From contig JAPSFS010000015.1 in assembly GCA_035063785.1 (NCBI GenBank), forward strand, positions 1 to 64,000: a DNA stretch of 64,000 nucleotides, given 5' to 3'. A program made the position numbers and the translations under genes. This DNA is from Comamonas_C sp026954015. Lineage in GTDB: Bacteria > Pseudomonadota > Gammaproteobacteria > Burkholderiales > Burkholderiaceae_C. The notes under the pieces are model-generated. The model was not told the origin of the DNA, did no database searches, and saw only the letters and a list, made by a program, of their open reading frames with translations. Of the stretch, positions 7,017 through 13,089 are shown piece by piece (the stretch's first letter is position 1; each line of letters opens with the position of its first letter).

Positions 7017-8159
7017 ATGCCAGCCCTATATCAACTTGCCCTGCTTGGAACACCAACTGCAGTTCAAATTTCCGAACTTGAAGAAGTCATCGGAAAGGCT
7101 GTCGGCATGTTCAATTTGCGGTTGGGGCATGAGATTGGATGGGAGGTTTGTCCCGATGAATTCAATCCAGACCAACAGCGATCGTCTGCTGCGGCATTTT
7201 TCGGAGGTCATGAGCCTCCTCTTGCCAATGTGGCAAGACTGCTGGCGCGAGGCATCCCATTGCTCCCGGTCGCCTCTGACGTCAATCGAGTCAGTGCAGA
7301 AATCCCCGCATTGCTGCAGCCGCTCAACTGCTTAGCATACGCCGCAGGTGGGCCGCAACGTGTCGCGTCTGCTTTGCTGGAGTGTGCTGGGCTCCTTCCT
7401 CGACAGCGCCGGGTGTTCGTAAGCTATCGTCGGGGCGAGGCTAGGGAAGCAGCCTTGCAGCTATTCGATGCGCTGTCTGCTCGGCTATTTGATGTATTTC
7501 TCGATACACATGGTATTCCACCTGCAGAAGATTTCCAGACAATGCTATGGCACCGGCTTTGTGACTCGGATGTCCTGCTGATGCTCGACACGCCAGGATA
7601 TTTTGAAAGCCGTTGGACGAGTGCTGAGTTCGGACGCGCTTTGGCCAAAGGCATCAGCGTCTTGCGGGTCGGTTGGCCTGACACAACGCCTTCTGCGCGC
7701 ACGGCAACGGCCAGTCGGGCGGAACTGTTACCTGAAGAAGTCGATCCGACGACCGGACGCATCGCAGACGGTGCGGTGGATCGCATTTGTCTTCAACTGG
7801 AGGAAGTTCGCAGCCAGAGTCACGCGGTTCGCTCTGTCAACCTCGTAAGCAATCTGCGCAATGCCATTCAAACAATCGGCGGCCAAGTCGTCGGAGTGGG
7901 CGCCAATAGAGCTGTATATGTCCAACTGCCCGATGGGCGGAATGTAGTTGTTTATCCAACGGTCGGTGTTCCCACGTCAACTACGCTGCACGATGCGTCT
8001 ACGAACTCACCGGAACAATCCGTTGCCGTGGTCTACGATCACGTAGGTCTGCATCCCAGGTGGCTGGGCCATCTGGACTGGTTAGGACAGCACATTCACT
8101 CCGCTAGGTGGGTTAAAGCCAGCGAGGCGGGTTGGCAATTCGCGGACTGGGAGGCGTAG
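7017..8159 (+). CDS. TIR-domain protein with unassigned N- and C-terminal regions
   Basis: In this 380-residue protein a central TIR domain (about 131-225) begins RRVFVSYRRGEA and includes FLDTHGIPPAEDF. It ends with WTSAEFGRALA, where E204 aligns with the catalytic glutamate of NAD+-cleaving TIRs. The first 130 residues form an alpha/beta-looking region ending IPLLPVASDVNRVSAEIPALL, perhaps a sensor or a degenerate SLOG/receiver-like domain. The last 110 residues (NLRNAIQTIGGQVV, PDGRNVVVYPTVG, HPRWLGHLDWLG) are unassigned. The start at 7017 has AAGGAAC upstream. It is first in a three-gene operon with a SLOG protein two bases downstream. Immune function is inferred from domains and context. 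Confidence 0.8.
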   Translation: MPALYQLALLGTPTAVQISELEEVIGKAVGMFNLRLGHEIGWEVCPDEFNPDQQRSSAAAFFGGHEPPLANVARLLARGIPLLPVASDVNRVSAEIPALLQPLNCLAYAAGGPQRVASALLECAGLLPRQRRVFVSYRRGEAREAALQLFDALSARLFDVFLDTHGIPPAEDFQTMLWHRLCDSDVLLMLDTPGYFESRWTSAEFGRALAKGISVLRVGWPDTTPSARTATASRAELLPEEVDPTTGRIADGAVDRICLQLEEVRSQSHAVRSVNLVSNLRNAIQTIGGQVVGVGANRAVYVQLPDGRNVVVYPTVGVPTSTTLHDASTNSPEQSVAVVYDHVGLHPRWLGHLDWLGQHIHSARWVKASEAGWQFADWEA

Positions 8160-8161
8160 CC

Positions 8162-8743
8162 ATGAGTGCAATCTTCCTCTCGGCCAGCGTGCCACTTGTA
8201 GGGCGTGGCACTTACCACGAAACCGCCGATCCATTTCTTATCCAATGTGCGGTGAGAGAACTGGTCATAGCAGTCATTCGCCAGCACAAGATCGTGTGGG
8301 GTGGGCATCCTGCGATTACCCCGATGATTTGGAGCATAAGTGAAGACTTGGGGGTCGACTACTCGCAGTCTGTTGTCTTGTATCAGAGCACGTTCTTTGC
8401 AGAAATCTTCCCTGAAGAGAACAAGCATTTCCAAAATGTAGTCTTCACCGATGCAGTCCCTAATGACAGGGCGGCAAGCTTGCTTGTCATGCGCGAACAG
8501 ATGCTCTCGCGTGAGGACTTAAGCGCTGCTGTGTTTATTGGTGGAATGGATGGGGTAGAAGCTGAACATGAGCTTTTCAGGCGCTTCCATCCTGCAGCCA
8601 AGGTGCTCCCGGTGTCCTCGCCAGGCGGAGCGGCGCTGAATCTCGCCAAGGACCATAGCTATTTCACCGGGGAAGCGCTTGTCGATGTGGACTTTGCTCA
8701 GCTCTTCCATGAGCATCTGGCGGTGCCCTTGGCTGGCAAGTAG
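8162..8743 (+). CDS. Stand-alone SLOG-family protein (TPALS-like)
   Basis: This 193-residue Rossmann-type protein resembles the SLOG superfamily, probably the TIR-associated SLOG family called TPALS. The marks are IFLSASVP at the start, VWGGHPAITPMIW (a GGH nucleotide-binding turn), FFAEIFPEEN, AVFIGGMDGVEAE and VLPVSSPGGAAL. SLOG domains bind nucleotide-derived ligands; in Thoeris ThsA one senses the TIR product. Here no effector domain is fused, so it may act with the TIR gene two bases upstream, or bind or process a ligand. The family call rests on motif memory and needs a profile search. Confidence 0.7.
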   Translation: MSAIFLSASVPLVGRGTYHETADPFLIQCAVRELVIAVIRQHKIVWGGHPAITPMIWSISEDLGVDYSQSVVLYQSTFFAEIFPEENKHFQNVVFTDAVPNDRAASLLVMREQMLSREDLSAAVFIGGMDGVEAEHELFRRFHPAAKVLPVSSPGGAALNLAKDHSYFTGEALVDVDFAQLFHEHLAVPLAGK

Positions 8744-8795
8744 AGTCAGTTCGTTTCCCGATCCCGTGCTCTAAAAAATCAACCGAGGATTATTC

Positions 8796-9281
8796 ATGCC
8801 ACGGAAAGTTTTCTACAGCTTTCATTATCAACGCGACAGTTGGCGCGCATCCAAGATACGCAATATTGGGGTTGTAGAGGGCAACCCGTCAGCAAGCGAT
8901 AATAAATGGGAAGAAGTGAAGCGAGGCGGTGATACCGCGATCAAGCGCTGGATTGACGATCAATTGCAAGGGCGGACATGCACAATTGTTTTGGTTGGTG
9001 CGGAAACGGCAAATCGCCCCTGGATTCGATATGAGATTGAGCAGTCATGGAACAGCGGAAAGAGACTCCTGGGGATACGTGTCCACAAGCTCTTGGACCA
9101 CAACCAGCAACCATCAGTGGCAGGGGCCAATCCGTTCGACTCATTTACCTTGAACGACGGTAGAAAGCTATCCTCCGTCGTCCGCGTCTACGATCCGCCG
9201 GGAGGCACCAGTAGCGCGGTCTATACCTCCATCAGCGACAGCCTGTCGAGTTGGATCGAAGCAGCGATCGCCGCTCGCTAG
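8796..9281 (+). CDS. ThsB-like TIR-fold protein (PF08937/DUF1863 type)
   Basis: This 161-residue single-domain protein has the ThsB/DUF1863 TIR-like signature. It starts RKVFYSFHYQRDSWRASKIRN, continues with IKRWIDDQLQGRTCTIVLVG, and has WIRYEIEQSW with E80 in the position of the TIR glutamate. Such proteins in Thoeris make a cyclic-ADP-ribose isomer upon phage infection. It is third in the plus-strand operon after a 52-base gap, which contains an AT-rich stretch and may allow separate translation. No ThsA (SIR2-SLOG) gene is visible, so this is not canonical Thoeris. Confidence 0.8.
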   Translation: MPRKVFYSFHYQRDSWRASKIRNIGVVEGNPSASDNKWEEVKRGGDTAIKRWIDDQLQGRTCTIVLVGAETANRPWIRYEIEQSWNSGKRLLGIRVHKLLDHNQQPSVAGANPFDSFTLNDGRKLSSVVRVYDPPGGTSSAVYTSISDSLSSWIEAAIAAR

Positions 9282-9297
9282 AAGTCAGAACATCTCG

Positions 9298-9960
9298 TCA
9301 AAACAACGATCCGGTACTCATTGGTTGCCCATAGAGTTCCGAGATTTGCGTCTGGAACTGTGTCTGTCCTCCGTAGCTAGGGTGCCTCACGCAAATTACC
9401 GGTACAGAATCCGTGATGCGATGGGCCGCAGCGGTGGCATCATTGCCGATGGCAACGATGCGAGAAGGCTTCAGCAAGACAATGAGTTGTTGGAGCAGTT
9501 CTTCGCCGGCGCGTCTTTCGTGCGCGTTGTGCTGGCGGTTGGTGAATGGATCTCCAGATTCATGCGGATGAAGGGGAAAGACATTCCAGAGGAAGATGCG
9601 AGCATCAATGTGTTCTAGCATGCCCCATATGACCGCCGCGGTTCGTTCAGCTACAGCACTTCCTATCGTCGGCCGCTCAGCGATCAGATCGAGATTCCAG
9701 CGCTTGGCGTGCTGGCTCATGTGAACGTCGTCAGTCAGGGCTAGCCCAGTGCGGCGCCCTCCGCGATATCCGAGGTCTCTCCCGATCCAGATCGCATCTA
9801 CAGGCTCCTCTGTTGCACGACGCAACATGGCGGAAAGTGCTGCAGCACGGCGACGCGGCGCATCGCGCCGATCATGGACTTCACATCGATCCGAATACGG
9901 ATTGAAGCAGTCTTCGAATTGCAGCGAAGCAACTGCCTCAACGAATGGGTGGATGTTCAT
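9298..9960 (-). CDS. Uracil-DNA-glycosylase superfamily protein
   Basis: This 220-residue protein carries both UDG-superfamily motifs: WIGRDLGYRGGRRTGLAL (residues 58-75, motif 1) and VRHPSYGG (191-198, motif 2). FLWNVFPLHPHESG lies between them. Motif 1 has Asp62 but Leu63-Gly64 instead of the family-1 Pro-Tyr, so the target base may differ from uracil. It is the last gene of the minus-strand operon; its ATG overlaps the MazG stop by four bases. Known defence precedents include a glycosylase that removes hypermodified phage bases (Brig1). That this protein does so is only a hypothesis. Confidence 0.75.
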   Translation of the reverse strand: MNIHPFVEAVASLQFEDCFNPYSDRCEVHDRRDAPRRRAAALSAMLRRATEEPVDAIWIGRDLGYRGGRRTGLALTDDVHMSQHAKRWNLDLIAERPTIGSAVAERTAAVIWGMLEHIDARIFLWNVFPLHPHESGDPFTNRQHNAHERRAGEELLQQLIVLLKPSRIVAIGNDATAAAHRITDSVPVICVRHPSYGGQTQFQTQISELYGQPMSTGSLF

Positions 9961-11093
9961 TTTTCAGACTCAAGTGGCATGTATTTGATGGTGCGTTGTT
10001 CTCGGTTTCCAATGATCCAGCCGCCTTGATTTTCCTTAAGCTGTCGGAAGACCGCATACCCTTCCAAGATGGCCTTTTCCCAGAGCTTCAGTGGGCACTT
10101 CTCTACCTCGTAACCACTCACGAACTCGCCGATGGTCTTGAGAATTCCGAGTGAGACCTTTTCCTGGTTCTCGAAGAAATTCAATTCTTTGGCTCTTGAG
10201 AAAATCCAAGCTGAAACCCCTTCTTCAACGACGATGGCTCGACCGCTGTCCTGCTCTTCATCGAATTTCGGATTGCTCTTTCGTTTGTGTTTGATCAATG
10301 CCCGCATCACGGGTGACCAGTGCAGGATCGCCGCATTCGCAAAATGGAAGACGTCATGGAACCGGTAACCATCGCGGTCGGCAATGTTGTCGGTTAAGGG
10401 ATCTCCAATGAATACGCCATTCCATTGGAGATAACTCTTACCACTGCCTCGTTGATTGACTCGGATTCTGAATTCTCTGGGTAGCTGTTCCTCGATTCCA
10501 AATTTACTGTCGAAATCAAGGTCAACCAGATCATCTGCTTGTGGTTCCAAGAACGCGCCGCGCGCTTTCCGAAGGTTGGCGCGAGCCACTTCCGAAAATG
10601 CTAGTTCGGCCGCATGGATTGCATCCAGGTAAGCCCGCGCGAACGCGACCAAATCAGTGCGCGCAGGGGTGCTTCCCATTAGGGCTGCTGCTGACTGCCC
10701 CAAACGTGCCAGGGTGGCATCTAACGATGCAGTCGCCGCAATAGGCACTGCGATATAGGCCAATGCACCTTCAGCGATATCACTTGCAGCGCCAACATTC
10801 TTAAAATTTCCGTGGTTGGCGGCTTCCCCGAAGATATCCTCAAGAGGGATATTCAGGCGCCTGCAGATTGCAGCCAAGTACCAAAGAGTGTCGCCGAATT
10901 CTTCTTCCGCCGCTCTCTTGTAGCCAGGGTATGCTGATTTATCTCGAACGTGCTTTTTGGCCGTGGCCATTATTCCGCCAACTTCTCCATATAGCCCTTG
11001 GAGAACCGGATTGAAGTCGTTCGGATTGAGTACGTCTGTGGCTGCAATTCCCGCAGCGTAATCCGAGAGCAAGAGGGAGCCTTCCTTTTTCAT
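9957..11093 (-). CDS. MazG-like nucleotide pyrophosphohydrolase with large C-terminal domain
   Basis: In this 378-residue protein residues about 30-90 form a MazG/all-alpha NTP pyrophosphohydrolase domain, with LQGLYGEVGGIMATAKKHVR (E37) and RAAEEEFGDTLWYLAAI (Glu64/65 and Asp68). The remaining roughly 280 residues hold RVNQRGSGKSYLQWNGVFIG, DGYRFHDVFHFANAAILHW and VVEEGVSAWIFSRAKEL. I think this is the extension Pfam calls MazG_C. MazG enzymes hydrolyse dNTPs or (p)ppGpp; in this setting it may act on modified nucleotides. It starts three bases after the Nmad2 stop and overlaps the UDG start. Confidence 0.8.
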   Translation of the reverse strand: MKKEGSLLLSDYAAGIAATDVLNPNDFNPVLQGLYGEVGGIMATAKKHVRDKSAYPGYKRAAEEEFGDTLWYLAAICRRLNIPLEDIFGEAANHGNFKNVGAASDIAEGALAYIAVPIAATASLDATLARLGQSAAALMGSTPARTDLVAFARAYLDAIHAAELAFSEVARANLRKARGAFLEPQADDLVDLDFDSKFGIEEQLPREFRIRVNQRGSGKSYLQWNGVFIGDPLTDNIADRDGYRFHDVFHFANAAILHWSPVMRALIKHKRKSNPKFDEEQDSGRAIVVEEGVSAWIFSRAKELNFFENQEKVSLGILKTIGEFVSGYEVEKCPLKLWEKAILEGYAVFRQLKENQGGWIIGNREQRTIKYMPLESEK

Positions 11094-11096
11094 CGG

Positions 11097-11723
11097 TCAC
11101 CTGCGAAGAGTCAGCCATTCGAATGGGGCGCCTTGGTAGCCGCTCACTGCCAAGTTGCGAATCCATTGCTCAAGATTTCCAACCAATTGCGCATCGTCAA
11201 AGGCTGTGAGGCCTATTCCCGTTTTGCATAGAGGGCGACCTTGCTGATCTTGCAATTCATCAGGAAACGCAGGGCCCTCACCCCCGAAATATACGAAATC
11301 GTTGCTGATCAAAACCCTGTTGACGCCTGTATCACGGGCCACATGGTCAGGGTTGAGCGAGCCATCGGGGCGGGAGTGAAATGAGTCTCGCTGCTGCCAA
11401 GCAACCCCAGCCGCAGCCCTGAAGTAGATGTTGTCCCCGCAACTTTGCTTCCGGCTGCCATTGCGGTACGGCTTCTTGGATTCAAACCGCGGGTCTCGGC
11501 CATACTCGTCAAATGTCATTGCTTCGGTGACCCGCATCGCATACACGAGATGCCCACCGCGTCGGACACTTCGATCATTGCTTCCACTACCGACCACCCA
11601 ATCGCCGATGTCAGCGCTTCTGCGGATACTGGGTTTGCAAGTCGCGAGCGTGCAGTAGCTATAGAAGGGGTTGGGTGCAAAACCACTGTCGTACCGCACT
11701 ACATAGGAGTGAATACGTGTCAT
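11097..11723 (-). CDS. Nmad2 (nucleotide modification associated domain 2) protein
   Basis: This 208-residue protein has the Nmad2 start YVVRYDSGFAPNPF, then CTLATCKPSIRR and IGDWVVGSGS, and further YFGGEGPAFPDEL and a C-terminal GLTAFDDAQLVGNLEQW. The family was predicted from gene neighbourhoods of DNA base hypermodification; it may read or handle modified bases or nucleotides, but no activity is known to me. No modification enzyme (TET/JBP, glycosyltransferase, hydroxymethylase) lies nearby, so a detector role is more likely than a writer role. It abuts the upstream TIR gene with a one-base overlap. Confidence 0.8.
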   Translation of the reverse strand: MTRIHSYVVRYDSGFAPNPFYSYCTLATCKPSIRRSADIGDWVVGSGSNDRSVRRGGHLVYAMRVTEAMTFDEYGRDPRFESKKPYRNGSRKQSCGDNIYFRAAAGVAWQQRDSFHSRPDGSLNPDHVARDTGVNRVLISNDFVYFGGEGPAFPDELQDQQGRPLCKTGIGLTAFDDAQLVGNLEQWIRNLAVSGYQGAPFEWLTLRR

Positions 11724-12190
11724 CAGCAGGGATGCCGCTTGAGTGGAACCGGGTCGCAGGCACCGCCGTCAGGCTTTTCCCACGAGTCCTTCCCGTTGAT
11801 CGCGTCAATGATTGAATCACCGTTCCACCCAACCAAGGCGTCCGCATGTTCTTTCAGCGCATCTGGTAGGTCGCATTCCTTCTCACCATGCTCCCAAACA
11901 CCAACAATGCGCTTGCCCTGTTTGGCCGCATATTCGATTTCCCAGTTCACCCAATCGCTGTTCTTGGTTTGGGGAGAGACATAGCAAATGAACACCCCAG
12001 CCCAATTGATGGCAGGCGCAAGGATCTGCGTCTTTATGTAGTGCTCATCAGTGGCATTGTTGAACTTTCCTGTATGGATCGAGGAATCCCGGACCTCCAG
12101 ACCTTTCGGAGCCAACAAATCCTTGAGCTTCTGGAGCCCATGATCGTCCTTATGGACATGGCTGATGAATACATTCCTTTTGTCTGCCAT
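11723..12190 (-). CDS. TIR-like protein heading the minus-strand operon
   Basis: This 155-residue protein has a TIR-like fold of the DUF1863 type: KRNVFISHVHKDDHGLQKLK at the start, VFICYVSPQTKNSDWVNWEIEYA with E84 as the candidate catalytic glutamate, and GKRIVGVWEHGE. It has no membrane segment. A strong GGAGGT lies five bases before the ATG at 12190, so this is the operon's first gene, followed without gaps by Nmad2, MazG and UDG genes. It probably supplies an NAD+-consuming or signal-making activity; this is inference from the family. Confidence 0.8.
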   Translation of the reverse strand: MADKRNVFISHVHKDDHGLQKLKDLLAPKGLEVRDSSIHTGKFNNATDEHYIKTQILAPAINWAGVFICYVSPQTKNSDWVNWEIEYAAKQGKRIVGVWEHGEKECDLPDALKEHADALVGWNGDSIIDAINGKDSWEKPDGGACDPVPLKRHPC

Positions 12191-12276
12191 CTGTCACCTC
12201 CATGGTTTTGCATGTTTTGAAGATCGTAACCGGGTTTGTGGCTGGTGCAGTAGGGGCTACTGGCCAGCTTGCTCGC

Positions 12277-12579
12277 TTAAAGAATTGCCTGTAGTCCCTT
12301 GTCGGCGATGACGTTGAGCAGCTTGAGGGTCGGCCCGGTGGGATGGGTTTCGCCTTGCTCCCACTTGCGCACGGTCGAGGCCGACGTGTGCAAATGAAGA
12401 GCAAACACCGGCTGGCTGAACTTCAAGGCTTCGCGCAGACGTTTGATGTCGGCAGCACTGAGTTGCCGCACCGGCGGCGGACAGATCGCGTCGAACTCGC
12501 GCATCGTCACCTTGCTGATCGCTCCCGCTTCGTGGAGCGCAGCCAAGTCGCCACGCAGGGATTCAATGATCTTGCTCAC
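12277..12579 (-). CDS. higA: HigA-like XRE antitoxin
   Basis: This 100-residue protein has a C-terminal helix-turn-helix: LSAADIKRLREALKFSQPVF, then LHTSASTVRKWEQGETHPTGP. The N-terminal segment IIESLRGDLAALHEAGAI is typical of toxin-neutralising regions. The GTG start at 12579 is preceded by GGAGGT and lies inside the toxin gene (17-base overlap). The order toxin then antitoxin is that of HigBA-type modules. It probably represses its own promoter through the dyad at 12963-12977. Confidence 0.85.
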   Translation of the reverse strand: MSKIIESLRGDLAALHEAGAISKVTMREFDAICPPPVRQLSAADIKRLREALKFSQPVFALHLHTSASTVRKWEQGETHPTGPTLKLLNVIADKGLQAIL

Positions 12580-12946
12580 AATGCACCTCCAATAACGCGC
12601 CCGACCGCAACGCCTTCGACAAAGCCTCCGCGGACAGTTCCAGAAACACCTTACCGGCGAACTGCAGCGCCTTCTTCTCGTCTTGCGTGATGTTCGCCTT
12701 GTCGCTCTTGGGGAACCCATGCAGGAACACGTAGCGGCTACCGATGCGGGCCGACAGCAGCGTGCGGTAACCACCGCTCTTGCCGCTGCCGGGGCGTGCA
12801 ACCCGCTTCTTATAGAGGAAGCCGCCCAAGTCCGCTTCAATCAGACCGCTTTCCATCTCCTGAACCGCTTTGCACAAGGCGGCATCAGGCAGCTTCTCGC
12901 TTGCCTGCCACCGCGCAAAGTCCTTTCGCTTGAGAACGCGCTTCAT
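12563..12946 (-). CDS. higB: HigB/RelE-family type II toxin
   Basis: This 127-residue toxin of the RelE/HigB fold has GGFLYKKRVARPGSGKSGGYR, then TLLSARIGSRYVFLHGFPKSDKANI, which contains the basic and aromatic residues typical of mRNA interferases in this group. The ATG at 12946 has GGAGGT four bases upstream; an in-frame TTG further up would place the ribosome site inside the gene. It overlaps the antitoxin by 17 bases. The pair is embedded between the integrase and the immunity genes and probably stabilises the element. Confidence 0.85.
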   Translation of the reverse strand: MKRVLKRKDFARWQASEKLPDAALCKAVQEMESGLIEADLGGFLYKKRVARPGSGKSGGYRTLLSARIGSRYVFLHGFPKSDKANITQDEKKALQFAGKVFLELSAEALSKALRSGALLEVHCEQDH

Positions 12947-13089
12947 CTTGACCTCCAAACTATACCCGAAACGGGTACACTTTTCCAGACCCCCGCGCGA
13001 TGCCCGGGCGGGGAGGGTCGCTGGGCAGATTGTCGTGACAGCGATACGACAATCTGGGCCGACAGGGCTGACCGCTGGCCACTGGTCAT
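12943..13089 (-). pseudogene. Residual 48-codon DUF1016 reading frame behind the integrase
   Basis: The ATG at 13089 overlaps the integrase stop (ATGA). The frame encodes MTSGQRSALSAQIVVSLSRQ and then about 28 unrelated-looking residues, ending in a TGA that overlaps the HigB start. The piece QIVVSLSRQS resembles PIVVTLSRQL of the DUF1016 remnant in the right element and includes the same kind of inverted repeat (AGATTGTCGT / ACGACAATCT at 13026-13054). I read it as the start and a linker scrap of a third DUF1016 gene, almost entirely deleted. Whether the peptide is made is unknown. Confidence 0.5.
12963..12977. promoter_or_regulatory. Perfect dyad operator of the HigBA-like module
   Basis: TACCCG-AAA-CGGGTA is a perfect inverted repeat with a three-base centre, 16 bases upstream of the toxin start. 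Its position fits an autoregulatory site bound by the antitoxin. Confidence 0.65.

Noticed and set aside
7017..9281. Canonical Thoeris
   Set aside because: A ThsB-like gene is present but there is no SIR2-SLOG ThsA. The SLOG protein is stand-alone and a different TIR is beside it.
7017..12190. CBASS or Pycsar
   Set aside because: No CD-NTase or cyclase gene, no SAVED or other cyclic-nucleotide effector seen.
9298..12190. DNA hypermodification (writer) operon because of Nmad2 and MazG
   Set aside because: No hydroxylase, glycosyltransferase, kinase or thymidylate-synthase-like writer is nearby, so only readers or hydrolases are present.
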